Source: Branchipolynoe longqiensis (Eukaryota > Annelida > Polychaeta > Phyllodocida > Polynoidae). Taken from it: DNA of 64,000 bases. The position numbers and the translations under genes are program-made. Location of the stretch: the NCBI GenBank assembly GCA_030323885.1, contig CM059193.1:51302749-51366748 (forward strand), written 5' to 3'. Shown in pieces: positions 10,066 to 20,800 of this stretch; position 1 is the stretch's first letter; each line of letters opens with the position of its first letter. Below the pieces are notes generated by a model. That model had not been told where the DNA came from. It searched no databases and was given only the letters and a program-made list of their open reading frames with translations.

Positions 10066-10319
10066 ACGTGGTGGATGAATCGGTAGAGTGCAGGCTTCCC
10101 ATGCGGAAGATTGGGAGTTTGAATTCCAGCCGAGTCAGACCAATGACTTATGAAATGGGTACTTGTCGCTACCTAGCCTGGCACTCGACATTAATAGGAT
10201 AGGACATAGACTCGTTAGTACATTATCAGGATAATGTGACTGAGTGGGATATTGGATCAGTGGCCTGATCTCCCAGTGGGGCAGCACTATAAAGTCACCA
10301 TGAGTGCGCACTGTCACGA
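10066..10319 (+). mobile_element. SINE-A copy (tRNA-derived), body without tail
   Basis: The head GATGAATCGGTAGAGTGCAGG and box B-like GAGTTTGAATTCC are followed by the family body (ATTAATAGGATAGG, GATAATGTGACTGAGTGGGA, GGGGCAGCACTATAAAGTC). The copy stops at CTGTCACGAG without the usual CCAAC-rich tail. It is joined directly to an inverted SINE-A head. Confidence 0.85.
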
Positions 10320-10435
10320 GACTAGGTAGCAACATGTATCTATTTTATAAGTCATTGGTTTGAGTCAGCTGGGATTAGAACTCCCAAACTTCCACACAGG
10401 AATCCTGCGCTCTCCCGATTCGGCCACCGCGTCCA
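10320..10435 (-). mobile_element. SINE-A head in inverted orientation, abutting the previous copy
   Basis: Minus-strand reading gives GGCCGAATCGG, a box B-like segment and the CAAACCAATGACTTATAAAAT block of SINE-A. It begins exactly where the plus copy stops, giving an inverted arrangement. The similar 25897-26240 locus suggests this is not a one-off. Confidence 0.8.
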
Positions 10436-10439
10436 GTCA

Positions 10440-10775
10440 CAAACTAAAGCTAGTTTTATTTAACGACGTCTCTAGAACACATTGATTTTTATCATCGGCT
10501 ATTGGATGTCAAACATATGTTCATTCTCACATATTTCTTTTGAGGAAACCCACTGCCACCACATAGGCTACTCTTTCCGATAAGAAGCAAGGGGTCTTTT
10601 ATATGTACTTTCCCACAAACAGGACAGCACATACCCCAGCCTTTGATGAACCAGTTGTGGACCACTGGTTGGAACGGAAAATATCCCAAACTGCAAATGG
10701 GTCCCGTGAGCAGGATCGATCAGATGACCCACACCTCCACAGGTGGACACTCTACCCCCTGAGCTATGTGCCGCT
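10440..10775 (-). mobile_element. SINE-B (tRNA-derived, mollusc-wide type)
   Basis: In the minus direction: box A-like ATAGCTCAGGGGGTAGAGTG, box B-like GATCGATCCTG, a central block around CCAACCAGTGGTCCACAACTGG-like words, and a 3' end TCTAGAGACGTCGTTAAATAAA. The tail resembles those of SINEs and LINEs common in molluscs (from memory). Only one copy is seen in the window. Confidence 0.75.
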
Positions 10776-10789
10776 CCCCACGTCCGCTC

Positions 10790-10960
10790 ACACAGACATG
10801 TACAAACATGAGCATGGACAGACACATACCTACACAGATGGACATGCACATACATGAGCATGTGTAGACACACACACATACACACATACATATACACACA
10901 GGGCCCCGTCCTGACACGACCTTAGATGTTGCCAGCACGTAAAATTCCAACAACCAAACA
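10790..10960. repeat. CA/TG-rich microsatellite plus SINE-A tail fragment
   Basis: 10790-10903 is interrupted (ACACAC/ACATAC/ACATGAG) repeat. 10905-10960 is a plus-strand SINE-A 3' end (CCGTCCTGACACGACCTTAG, then CCAACAACCAAACAAC). Confidence 0.8.
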
Positions 10961-11324
10961 ACTACACGCAGAGACACATGCACACAACAACAAACATCAT
11001 GCCAAAATCCCAGGTGAAGCACATTTTTGCAGTCCTATTAAATGCCCCCCCCCCCTCGCCCCTTCACATAAAACAGTGAGTGTATGCCAATATCGGACCT
11101 CACGCAGTGTGAGACTTTCTCATTTTCTGCCAGTCCTCACTTCATGCTTAGTGGTTCGACTTTTATTGTTAATTTTTTTAAACCACAGCTTCAAATATGA
11201 CAGTTTTTATATTGGTACAGGCAGGCAAAACCGTTAAATTGCTACGTATCATGTGACAGACACCAAATGTCGCGAGGCGATGATGAAAACAAACAAAAAA
11301 CGTTACGTGAGTAAAACTTTCTTC
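10961..11324. other. Unassigned stretch
   Basis: Contains a 10-C run near 11047 and otherwise ordinary sequence. No coding motif recognised. Confidence 0.4.
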
Positions 11325-11545
11325 ATTTCGAATAACTTGCGTCAAACTTGTTTCGTCCTAAATAACTTGTATCAAACTTGTTTCGTCCTAAATAACTTGT
11401 ATCAACCCTTATTCCATTATAAATAACTTGTATTAAAACTTATTCGAGCCTGAACAATTAGGATGAAACATGTTTTATCCGAAATAACTTGCACAAAACA
11501 TATTGCGTTCTAAAAGAATTGCGTTAAACTTCATTCACCCTAAAT
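11325..11545. repeat. Degenerate ~36-bp tandem repeat
   Basis: About six units built on CCTAAATAACTTGTATCAAA and CTTGTTTCGT. Two adjacent units near 11350-11420 are nearly identical; the others are diverged. Confidence 0.75.
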
Positions 11546-11805
11546 CGACGTCGTTGCGTGGCAACACCACGTGACGACGTCAAGTAGCGATATCGTCACG
11601 TGACAAGACTGGCTGCAGACAGTGCGTCGTGCAATATACCTTTTCCGCGAATCAGGCGCAGTGTGTTGCTGCTCGCTACATTAGTTCTTGCCACTATCAT
11701 AGTGTCATTAGAGGACAGTTTGGTGGTGGAAATCCTCTATAATACCCTTTGCACAGAGCATGCTGCAGAGTGAACATCTACCCACAATATTAGTTGTTGC
11801 CACGC
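11546..11805. other. CpG-containing island with GTCACGTGAC
   Basis: Contains CACGTGACGACGTC near 11569 and GTCACGTGAC at 11595-11604. No exon recognised. Confidence 0.4.
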
Positions 11806-11807
11806 AG

Positions 11808-12055
11808 ATGGTTGGTTATGTGTTGTATTACGCCCTAGGAACATCTAAGGTCATATCAGGACGGGTACCTACTTGTGACAGGGCGCACTCATGGGGACTT
11901 TATAGTGCTGCCCCACTGTGAGACCAGGCCACCAGCACCATGACCTGATATCCCACTCAGTCACATTATCCTGATTCTGTGTTAACCACTCCTTGGCCTA
12001 TCCTAGTAATGTTAAGTGCTAGGTTAGGAAGCGAGAAGTATCAATTTTCTGAGTC
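11808..12055 (-). mobile_element. SINE-A copy, head truncated
   Basis: Minus copy of the SINE-A body from the 3' end (GGAACATCTAAGGTCATATCA) through GGGGCAGCACTATAAAGTC to the GACTCAGAAAATTGATA region; the tRNA-like head is absent. Confidence 0.85.
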
Positions 12056-12149
12056 ATACCACATAGATAGTGGCTTTGTTGTGAAGACCATCTGTACTCA
12101 GCGGGTCATTGGTGCATGACGCTGGGCGTACTGACAGGTCTGTGTACTG

Positions 12150-12375
12150 ACATCATTCATGTGCATACATGTATACATATAAATACATATGTATGTGTAC
12201 TTATATATACATGCATACATGAATATATAAATATACACATGTGTATACATACACACATGCGCATATACACGCATGTCGCTATATACATTACATGTATACA
12301 TGTATATATAAATATATATATATATATATATAAATGTGTATATATACGCTTGCATATACATGTATATAACCCACG
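12150..12375. repeat. AT/ACATAT microsatellite region
   Basis: Interrupted TACATA, CATGTA and (TA)n repeats, ending in a (TA)n block at 12305-12332. It flanks the R2 element that follows. Confidence 0.9.
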
Positions 12376-12545
12376 GGTCTGTGAGCTAGGTTTGACGCAC
12401 CCGATAAGGATAGAGAGAGCCGGTGGTGGCGCCACCAGTCACGAGCATTGAGCGGAGGAGGCAATATATAGAGTAATCGGGACAATGTATAATAATAATT
12501 CCCTTCCATGTATTTATTCTCGCATAATACGTTATACATTACATA
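12376..12545 (-). mobile_element. R2 dispersed element (TA-flanked), copy 1
   Basis: Minus strand: GTATAACGTATTATGCGAG followed by GGAAGGGAATTATTATTATAC and, further in, the 12-bp palindrome GGTGGCGCCACC. Matches copies at 13025-13180 and 35525-35700. Both sides are (TA)n microsatellite. No coding frame; superfamily unknown. Confidence 0.7.
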
Positions 12546-12589
12546 TATATGCACGTGTATATATATGCATGTATATATGTATATGCATT

Positions 12590-12627
<38 letters not shown>

Positions 12628-12642
12628 TTTGTATATGGGTCA
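12546..12642. repeat. (TA)n microsatellite
   Basis: ATATGCA-type repeats resolving into about 15 TA units at 12594-12622. Confidence 0.9.
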
Positions 12643-12848
12643 TTCTCTAAAGCTGTGTACCAAAAGTGTGACATAGGGTCTCAACATTAAAAATTGTTTA
12701 AAACATACAAATACCCATTGCATACCTGTGTGAATATATTAATATGTGCTGGTTGTGGTAATTTAAAAGAAAAGATATCCAAACTTCAAATTTCCAAGTT
12801 ATAGGGGGGTAAGTATAATGTCTGCACAGTATCACTTGCATTTGTATA
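12643..12848. other. Stretch with a short dispersed word
   Basis: The segment GGTCATTCTCTAAAGCTGTG at 12648 recurs in inverted, diverged form near 53431-53458, also beside an AT-rich repeat. Otherwise featureless. Confidence 0.4.
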
Positions 12849-12850
12849 TA

Positions 12851-13009
12851 CAGTAAAACCTCTCTAGCCGACCACCTCCACAGATTGACCACTCCCCTAT
12901 ACCGATCGCTTTATTTGGGTCCCAACAATACCATTGTAACCATATTCTAACTCCCCTTCCTGAATGGACCACTTAAAGTCGGTTCCAAGGATTTAGAGAG
13001 GTTTTACTG
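12851..13009. mobile_element. 159-bp pogo/Tc1-mariner-type MITE
   Basis: CAGTAAAACCTCTCTA at 12851-12866 and its exact reverse complement at 12994-13009, flanked on both sides by TA. These ends and the TA duplication are the hallmark of pogo/Tigger-like Tc1-mariner elements. It is too short to encode a transposase. Confidence 0.92.
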
Positions 13010-13024
13010 TATATGCATTTGCAT

Positions 13025-13180
13025 GTGTGATTTATAAAGCATTATGCGAGTATAAAGGCGCGGAAGGGAATTATTATGACTATTATGATTGTTATTCTTA
13101 TTCTGTATATTATTACCACCTCCTTGCTATGCTCACGACTGGTGGCGCCGCCGCCGGCGCTCCTCCTCCCTTGTATCATG
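13025..13180 (+). mobile_element. R2 dispersed element, copy 2
   Basis: Starts near TTATAAAGCATTATGCGAGT, contains AAGGCGCGGAAGGGAATTAT, and reaches CTGGTGGCGCCGCC, a variant of the family palindrome. The AT-microsatellite boundary is present on the left only. Confidence 0.75.
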
Positions 13181-13224
13181 CGCTACAAACAGCCACTCAC
13201 ACATTTGTATTTGAATATATATAA

Positions 13225-13377
13225 TCTTTCATGTTTGAACTTCAAATATCTCCAACGGTAGACATTTAAAATGAAAGTTACCTCAAACTAAAGTAAAGTA
13301 GATTCCAACAACCAACCTACTGTATTTATCTCACCAAATGGCAGAGACTCAAAACCATCGGACTATGCAACTTTAAG
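13225..13377 (-). mobile_element. M1 TIR family fragment, minus
   Basis: Minus strand begins TTAAAGTTGCATAGTCCGAT, the family terminus, followed by GGTTTTGAGT and the ACTTTAGTTTGAGGTAACTTT block. It is truncated after about 150 bp. Confidence 0.8.
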
Positions 13378-13649
13378 CGACACACGGAAAGCAGACGACA
13401 TTGAATCAGGGGCAGACGACGGATAGATTAAGAGGTGTTACGCGACGCAGACGACACTGCGTGCAATCAGCGACCGACAAGACATCCGGGCGATAATGAG
13501 TGCACTAATCAAGTGAGAAAGTGCACGTGCTGTCTGAGCGTGCATGTGCGTTTTCTCAGTGCGTGTCGGGGAGGCGCCGGAGGTTGTGTGTGACTGAGTG
13601 TGTGTGTGTGGGGGGGGGGGGGTGTTGAGTGCACCCATTGCTTCAAGTC
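13378..13649. other. CpG-richer island with repeated GCAGACGACA words
   Basis: GCAGACGACA occurs at 13391 and 13447, with GCAGACGACG between. It ends in a GT run and a G-homopolymer (about 13600-13622). No coding signal. Confidence 0.5.
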
Positions 13650-13651
13650 TA

Positions 13652-13803
13652 ATGCCCGCCAGACATCTGACGACATTGACGATTGTCGGCAGTGTGGTGG
13701 CTATACACCTGCTGGGATTCCCGGTTAGCTTGGTGAATGTCCGGTTCTACGGGGTCTCCCGGTAGCGGTTCGGCCATTTTGTCGTTGGGTGTCTGGCGGG
13801 CAT
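13652..13803. mobile_element. 152-bp MITE with TA duplication
   Basis: Left terminus ATGCCCGCCAGACA (13652-13665) and right terminus TGTCTGGCGGGCAT are exact inverted complements, each flanked by TA. A Tc1-mariner-like non-autonomous element by terminus and duplication type. Confidence 0.8.
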
Positions 13804-13884
13804 TACCCGCCAAGCGAGGATGTTCCTGGTTGGCACCGGCTGTGAAGGATAAGATTACCGCGGTATTTTTTGTATATATTATTA

Positions 13885-14205
13885 CTGAAGTTGCATAGTT
13901 TGATGGTTTTGAGTTTCTGTAAAAAACATTAAAAGAAAAATATATTATGTTGACCGATATAAATATAATCTACTCTACTTTAGTTTGAAGTAACTTTTAT
14001 TTTAAATGGACAACTGTGGAAGTATTTGAAATGCAAGAATGCAAAATTAATTTTGGCACGCATCTCAGAGGTGGAAAACAATAGGCTTCATCGGTAACAG
14101 GTTATATTTAATTGACTTAATATCCATTTATATCCGGCAACAAATGTTTAATAATTGTACCGGTATTTAAGTTAGATACAAATATCATCATAAATATCTA
14201 GATAT
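13885..14205 (+). mobile_element. M1 TIR family copy, plus
   Basis: Begins AAGTTGCATAGTTTGATGG and continues with GTTTTGAGTTTCTG, TACTTTAGTTTGAAGTAACTT and CAAAATTAATTTTGGCA, all shared with 50205 and 62517-62898. The inner end is diverged. Confidence 0.8.
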
Positions 14206-14239
14206 ATATATCGCGAGGGGTGATCAAAATGGGAAATAT

Positions 14240-14322
14240 TGTTCCTACAGCAGGATTCGAACCCACTTTTCTTGCAATTCCGGGATTGCATGCTAAACAT
14301 TACACCACCTAGGCTTCCTGTT
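14240..14322 (-). mobile_element. SINE-C head (tRNA-like)
   Basis: The minus strand reads AGGTGGTGTAATGTTTAGCA, then GTGGGTTCGAATCCTGC. GGTTCGAATCC is an exact Pol III box B. The same head, plus oriented, is at 61556-61632. Confidence 0.75.
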
Positions 14323-14430
14323 ACAATCGCCCTATCAACGCCTACTTGTCAATATGGCTCCTTGCTTGAGATGTCAGTGCAGACTACTACAATTAGTACA
14401 CATGTTTTGTTTGTTAAAATGTGATGCTTT

Positions 14431-15144
14431 CGTTGGACTGTGCAGCTTTAATCAATCTCCTGGCTGCTTCCTTCAACTGAGACTGTACTCGGCCCGGCTA
14501 CCACTGAACCAGGTTGTTGTGTGACCGGGCGTTGGACTGTGCAGCTTTAATCAATCTCCTGGCCGCTTCCTTTAACTGAGACTGGACTCGGCCCGGCTAC
14601 CACTGAACCAGGTTGTTGTGTGACCGGGCGTTGGACTGTGCAGCTTTAATCAATCTCCTGGCTGCTTCCTTCAACTGAGACTGGACTCTCGGCCCGGCTA
14701 CCACTGAACCAGGTTGTTGTGTGACCGGGCGTTGGACTGTGGAGCTTTAATCAATCTCCTGGCTGCTTCCTTCAACTGAGACTGGACTCGGCCCGGCTAC
14801 CACTGGACCAGGTTGTTGTGTGACCGGGTGTTGGACTGTGCAGCTTTAATCAATCTCCTGGCCGCTTCCTTTAACTGAGACTGGACTCGGCCCGGCTACC
14901 ACTGAACCAGGTTGTTGTGTGACACGGCGTTGGACTGTGCAGCTTTAATCAATCTCCTGGCCGCTTCCTTCAACTGAGACTGGACTCTCGGCCCGGCTAC
15001 CACTGAACCAGGTTGTTGTGTGACCGGGCGTTGGACTGTGCAGCTTTAATCAATCTCCTGGACTGTGCAGCTTTAATCAATCTCCTGGCCGCTTCCTTCA
15101 ACTGAGACTGGACTCGGCCCGGCTACCACTGAACCAGGTTGTTG
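14431..15144. repeat. 99-bp satellite (about seven units)
   Basis: Units start CGTTGGACTGTGCAGCTTTA at 14431, 14530, 14629, 14730, 14829, 14928 and 15029. Periods are 99 bp, or 101 bp where CT is inserted in ACTCTCGG. A short internal duplication follows 15058. A SINE-A sits at the right edge. Confidence 0.95.
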
Positions 15145-15462
15145 TGTGACAGGGCGCGCTGACCGAATAGGTAGAGCGCGCGCTTCGCGTGCGGGAGATC
15201 GGGAGTTCGGTTCCCGGTCGAGTCAAACCAACGACTTAAATAATTGATAGCTAGCGCTCAGCATTAATAGGATAGGGAAAGGACTGGTTAGCTCGGTGTC
15301 AGGATAATGTGACTGAGTGGGATATCAGGTCAGTGTGCCAGCGGCCTGATTTCCCAGCGGGGCAGCACTATAAAGTCGCCATGAGTGCGCACTGTCACAT
15401 GTCAGTACCCGCCCTGATATGACCTTAGATGTTGCCAGCATGTCAAACTCCATCAACCAACC
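15145..15462 (+). mobile_element. SINE-A, near full length
   Basis: Head GACCGAATAGGTAGAGCGCG, box B-like GAGTTCGGTTCCC, full body and a CCAACCAACC tail. The flanks share AACCAGGTTGTTG (15132-15144 and 15463-15475), a candidate 13-bp duplication. Part of this match could be coincidence, because the tail is itself AACC-rich. Confidence 0.85.
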
Positions 15463-15559
15463 AACCAGGTTGTTGCTTGTGTCTATGTCTGTCCGTCATT
15501 ACCCAAACGAAATGTCGATCGATAGTAGCCCACTTCGTGATAGCTTCAGAAATCAATAG

Positions 15560-16090
15560 AGTATGCCCCGTTCTAAGAGAATAAAAAAGATGGAAGAGAA
15601 ACAGGGTGGGGCAGGAAAAAGAAAGAGAGAAGGGTCGGAAGAGACAAATAGAAAAGGAGGGGGGATGTGGAGAAAAGGAAGGAAGGGAGACAGAGGGAGA
15701 AAGGGGAAGGGAAAAGAAGGGGGGAGAGGTGGGGAGAGAAATGGGTAGAGAGGGTGAGAGAGGGGAAGAGAGGAGGAGCGGAAGAGAGTGAGAGTGAGAT
15801 TGGAAGTAAGTGGGAAAGAGTGAGAGAGAGGAGAGAGAGGGAGGGAGAGAGCGGGAGAGAGAGGGAGAGGTATGAAGAGAGGGAGAGAGAGTGAAAGAGA
15901 GGGAAATGGGGAGAGAGGGGTACAGAGAGAGAATAGAATAACTTGGGAGAGAAGGAAAGAGGAATCGAGTAGAGGGGGAGAGAGGAAGAGAGAGAGAGGG
16001 TAGAGTGAGTGAAGAGAAAAGGGGGGAGAGATGGAGAGAGGGGGGTAGAGGGAGGCGGAGAGGGAGGTGGAGAGGGAGAGAGAGGGAAAG
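15560..16090. repeat. Polypurine (GA-rich) tract, ~530 bp
   Basis: The plus strand is almost entirely A and G (GAGAGAGGGAGAGA style). The two overlapping ~200-codon minus frames rich in Ser, Leu and Pro are composition artefacts. Mirror-like segments could form triplex DNA. Confidence 0.95.
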
Positions 16091-16222
16091 CGTATTGGGC
16101 CCACACTAGACGGCAAATCCCGCAGGTATACGGCGCGAACATGTTCGACAGTCGCCTCAATCGGAAGGTGTCCGGCAGGCATTAGTCAAGAAGTAAATGG
16201 CGGTGCTGGTCTGATGTGTGCT

Positions 16223-16255
<33 letters not shown>

Positions 16256-16511
16256 CTGCGTCTTAATCCCCGGGAGTGCGTGATTAGGGAGGCAGACGAC
16301 ATGGCGGAGATGTAGCGACACGTTTATCGATCAGCCCGCCAGGCGAGGCCAAGCAGCGCTCCGGGAAGGCACCATTTGACCGGAAGTGTAGGCAGGAAGT
16401 GACAGAGGAAGGAAGTGGGAAAAGAAGGAGGAAAGAGGAAGTGAAGGGGGAGGAGTGATAGGGGGGAAGGGGGGGGAAGTGGAGAAAGGACACGAGAAAG
16501 CCACACGGATA
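16091..16511. other. Mixed stretch with GT/G run and purine-rich part
   Basis: Contains a (GT)n followed by about 17 G near 16225-16255, GCAGACGACA at 16292-16301, and ACCGGAAGTG near 16377 followed by GGAAGTG words in a purine-rich run to about 16500. No exon recognised. Confidence 0.5.
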
Positions 16512-17457
16512 TGGCCCTGTCACATTACGGTGTATGGCGGCGGCGTATGTAAAACCTACCGCAAAAATTTGAAAAACATTGCGGGACGACGTATGGTGAC
16601 CTTTGTGCACGGACGTGTCTTTTGGAGCATATACGTAACCTATGCGTAACCTATGCATAACCTACCCCTAGCGTATGACGGCGTATGAGAAGCGTAACCG
16701 GACGTATGCACGGTGTACTTTGATGTGGTTTGACAGTTATGAGTGGCAGGTTGAGCGTATACGTAACATATGAGCAACCTATGCCTAGCATATGAGCATA
16801 TGAGTAGCATATGAGTAGTGTATGAGTAGCGTATGAGTAGCGTATGAGTAGCGTATGAGTAGCGTATGAGTAACATATGACGGCGTATGTGTGGCGTATG
16901 AAAAGCGTATGGTATCTGAGCAGCAGAGCCGGACTGACAGAAGAAGCCTTGCGGTGCCTTTATATACCGAGACCATAGACCGGGCATACGCTGCACATAC
17001 GCTTTGTATACGCTGTGAATACGCTAGGAGTACGCTAGGAGTATGCTCAAATACATTACACGTAGGCTAGGCGTATGCTATATATGCTATAGATACGCCG
17101 AAGGCGCGGTTTCAGCATATGCCTAACCTATGCCAGCGTACCCCTAACCTATGCATAACCTATGCCGGTGTGTGTATAGCGTATACATAGCGTATGAGCA
17201 GCGTATGAGCCTTACGCCACCACACGCTGACATTTTGAGCATGCACAACAATTTTCGGACGGACATGCGTATGACGCTGTATGATGGGTAAGCCGGGCGT
17301 ATACGGCATATGCATAGCATATGCATAGCGTATGCGTAGTGTATGCATAGCGTATGCGTAGCATATGCGTAGCGTATGTCGGCATATGATGGCGTATGTG
17401 ACGCAAACCGTTACGCCGGCATACGCTTACGCCATACACCGTAGTGTGACAGCCCCA
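16512..17457. mobile_element. 946-bp foldback/TIR element with GTATGAGTAGC sub-repeats
   Basis: Left end TGGCCCTGTCACATTACGG and right end in reverse complement TGGGGCTGTCACACTACGG, each continuing GTGTATGGCG. ATA flanks both ends (16509-16511, 17458-17460). The interior is packed with short words built on GCGTATG, including about seven tandem GTATGAGTAGC copies at 16795-16870, and CATACGC words toward the right, so the halves are roughly inverted. No transposase frame. 3-bp duplications are typical of PIF/Harbinger elements, though ATA is not their usual target. Confidence 0.85.
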
Positions 17458-17756
17458 ATACACTGATTGTCAGCAGGTTGTACCGCAGCCACAGTAGTCT
17501 GCGCACCAGACAGCAGACGACATTTAGTTGCCGGAAGTGACACCCTATGGAAGCGTGCAAGAAATGGCCGCCATAGTCATTAGTCAGAGGCTCATCCCGC
17601 GTCCCTGGGGATGTGGGGTCGGTGTGGGCGATAATGAGTGCGATCCAATGGCTCTTGTAACTGAACCCTGCCCCTCCCACCAAAACGAGGCGCCTTGCTG
17701 CTGCCGTCATAAGAGGCATTCATGCTCACCAGGGGGCGCGCGCTTGTAGTGTGTTT
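17458..17756. other. Unassigned GC-moderate stretch
   Basis: Contains GCAGACGACA (17513-17522) and GCCGGAAGTG near 17530 within 20 bp, and an AGGGGGCGC word near 17732. No convincing exon. Confidence 0.45.
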
Positions 17757-17899
17757 GTTTGTAGGGGTTTTGCGTCCTGGAAACATCTAAGATGACATCA
17801 GGACGGGTCCTGACTTGTGACAGTGAGCACTCATGGCGACTTTATAGTGCCGCTCGGGAGACCAGGCCGCTGGCACCATGAGCCGACTTCCCACTCAGT
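17757..17899 (-). mobile_element. SINE-A 3' part
   Basis: Minus fragment from the tail side (GTAGGGGTTTTGCGTCCTGG, CATCAGGACGGGTCC) to the CACTGAGTGGGAAG block. It ends where the TG minisatellite starts. Confidence 0.85.
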
Positions 17900-20800
17900 G
17901 TATCTGTGTGTGCTAGTTGTGGGTGAAATGGACGTATGTGTCTGTGGGTGAATGCATGTGTCTGTGGTGGTAGTTACGGGTGTAATGGGCCTGTGTGAAT
18001 GTGTGTGTCTGTGTGAATGTGTGTGTCTGTGTGAATGCACATGTCTATGTATGTAGGCGTGTGCATGTGTGTGCTAGTTATGGGTGTAATGGACCTTTGT
18101 GAGTGCATGTGTCTGTGTGTGAATGTGTGTGTCTGTGTGTGCTAGTTACAGGTTTAATGGACCTGTGTAAGTGTGTGTGTCTGTGTGTATATGTGTGATT
18201 GTGTGTATCTGTGTGTTTGCTAGTTACGGGTGCAATTGACCTGAGTGAGTGTGTGTGCGTGAATTTGTGTGTGAGCTAGTTACGGGTGTAACGTACCTGT
18301 GTGAGTGTGTGCGCTAGTTACGGGTGTAATGGACGTGAGTTACTGTGTAGCTCTGAGTGTGAATGTGTGTCTGTGTATTTGCTAGTTATGGGTGTAATGG
18401 ATGTGAGTGAGTGTCTGTGTATGTGTGTGAGTGTGTGTATGTGTGTGAGTGTGTGTGAGTGTGTGTGTCTGTGTGTAAATGTGTGTGTGTCTGTGTGTGC
18501 TTGTTACGGATGTAATGGAACTGTGTGAGTGTGTCTGTGTGTGTGCTAGTTACGGGTGCAATTGATTTGTGTGAGTGTGTGTCTGTGTGTGAATGTGTGT
18601 CTGTGTGTGTGCTAGTTATGGGTGAAATTGACCTGTGTGTCTATGTGTTAATGCATGTGTTCTGTGTGAGCTAGTGACAGGTGCAATTGACCTGTGTGAG
18701 TGTGTGTGTCTGTGTGTGTCTGTGTGTGTGCGCTAGTTACAGGTGCAATTGACATGTGTGAGTGTGTGTGTCTGTGTGAATGTGTGTGTCTGTGTGTGTG
18801 CTAGGTATGGATGTAGTGGATCTGTACGAGTGTGTGTGTCTGTGTGTGTGAATGTGTGCATGCTAGTTATGGGTGTAAAGGGTCTGTGTGAGTGTGTGGC
18901 TGTGTGTGTGAATATGTGTGTCTTTGTGTGCTAGTTATGGGTGTAATGAACCTGTCTGAGTGTGTGTCTATGTGTGAATGTGTGTATCTGTGTGTGTGCT
19001 AATTATGGGTGTAATGGAAATGTGTGAATGCTCATGTCGGTGTGTCGGTGTGTGTCTGTGTGTGTGCTAATTATGGGTGGATTGGACATGTGTGAATGTG
19101 TGTCTCTGTGTATCTGTGTGTGTCTGTGTGTGCTAGTTACAGGTGTAATGGACCTGTGTGAGTGTGTCTATGCATGTGTGTGAATATGTGTGTCTGTGTG
19201 TGCTAGTTACGGGTATAATAGACCTGTGTGAGTGTGTGTATGTGTGAATGTGTGAATGTGTGTGTGTGCTAATTACAGGTGGATTGGACATGTGCGACTG
19301 TGTGTCTCTGTGTGTCGGTATGTGTCTCTGTGTGCTAGTTACAGGTGTATTGGACCTCTGTGAGTGTGTCTCTGCATGTGTGTGAATGCGTGTGTCTGAG
19401 TGTGCTAATTACAGGTGTAATTGACCTGTGTGATTGCATGTGTCTGTGTGTGAATGTGTGTGTCTGTGTGTGAATGTATGTGTCTGTGCATGCTAGATAC
19501 GGGTGTAATGAACCTGTGTGAGTACATGTGTGTGAATGCATGTGTCTGTGTGTGCTAGTTACGGGTGTAATTAACCTGTGTGAGTACATGTGTGTGTGTG
19601 TGAATGCATGTGTCTGTGTGTGCTAGTTACGGGTGTAATGAACCTGTGTGAGTACATGTGTGTGTGGGAATGCATGTGTCTGTGTGTGCTAGTTATGGGT
19701 GTAATGAACCTGTGTGAGTACATGTGTGTGTGAATGCATGTGTCTGTGTGTGCTAGTTACAGGTGTAATGAACCTGTGTGAGTACATGGGTGTGTGTGAA
19801 TGCATGTGTCTGTGTGTGCTAGTTACGGGTGTAATTAACCTGTGTGAGTACATGGGTGTGTGTGTGAATCCGTGTGTCTGTGTGTGCTAGTTACGGGTGT
19901 ACTGAACCTGTGTGAGTACATGGGTGTGTGTGTGAATGCATGTGTCTGTGTGTGCTAGTTACGGGTGTAATGAACCTGTGTGAATACATTGGTGTGTGTG
20001 TGAATGCATGTGTCTGTGTGTGCTAGTTATGGGTGTAATTAACCTGTGTGAGTACATGGGTGTGTGTGTGAATGCATGTGTATGTGTGTGCTAGTTACAG
20101 GTGTAATGAACCTGTGTGAGTACATGTGTGTGTGAATGCATGTGTCTGTGTGTGCTAGTTACGGGTGTAATGAACCTGTGTGAATACATGGGTGTGTGTG
20201 TGAATGCATGTGTCTGTGTGTGCTAGTTATGGGTGTAATTAACCTGTGTGAGTACATGGGTGTGTGTGTGAATGCATGTGTCTGTGTGTGCTAGTTATGG
20301 GTGTAATGAACCTGTGTGAGTACATGTGTGTGTGAATGCATGTGTCTGTGTGTGCTAGCTATGGGTGTATTTAACCTGTGTGATTACATGGGTGTGTGTG
20401 TGAATGCATGAGTCTTTGTGTGCTAGTTATGGGTGTAATGAACCTGTGTGAATACACGTGTGTGTGTGAATGCATGTGTCTGTGTGTGCTAGTTACGGGT
20501 GTAATTAACCTGTGTGAATACATGTGTGTGTGTGAATGCATGTGTCTGTGTGTGCTACTGACGGGTGTAATGAACCTGTGTGAATACATGTGTGTGTGTG
20601 AATGCATGTTTCTGTGTGTGATAGTTATGGGTGTAATGAACCTGTGTGAGTACATGTATGTGGGAATGCATGTGTCTGTGTGTGCTAGTTACAGGTGTAA
20701 TTAACCTGTGTGAGTACATGGGTGTGTGTGAATGCATGTGTCTGTGTGTCCTAATTACGGGTGTAATGAACCTGTGTGAGTATATCGGTGTGTGTGTGAA

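Noticed and set aside
10066..10145. Genuine tRNA gene
   Set aside because: Box A/B-like parts are present, but acceptor-stem pairing is absent and the sequence continues into the SINE-A body shared by many copies.
14431..15144. CRISPR-like direct repeats
   Set aside because: Contiguous 99-bp units with no unique spacers, in a eukaryotic context.
15553..16182. Ser/Leu/Pro-rich 209-codon frame
   Set aside because: Translation of a polypyrimidine strand; a second overlapping frame is nearly as long.
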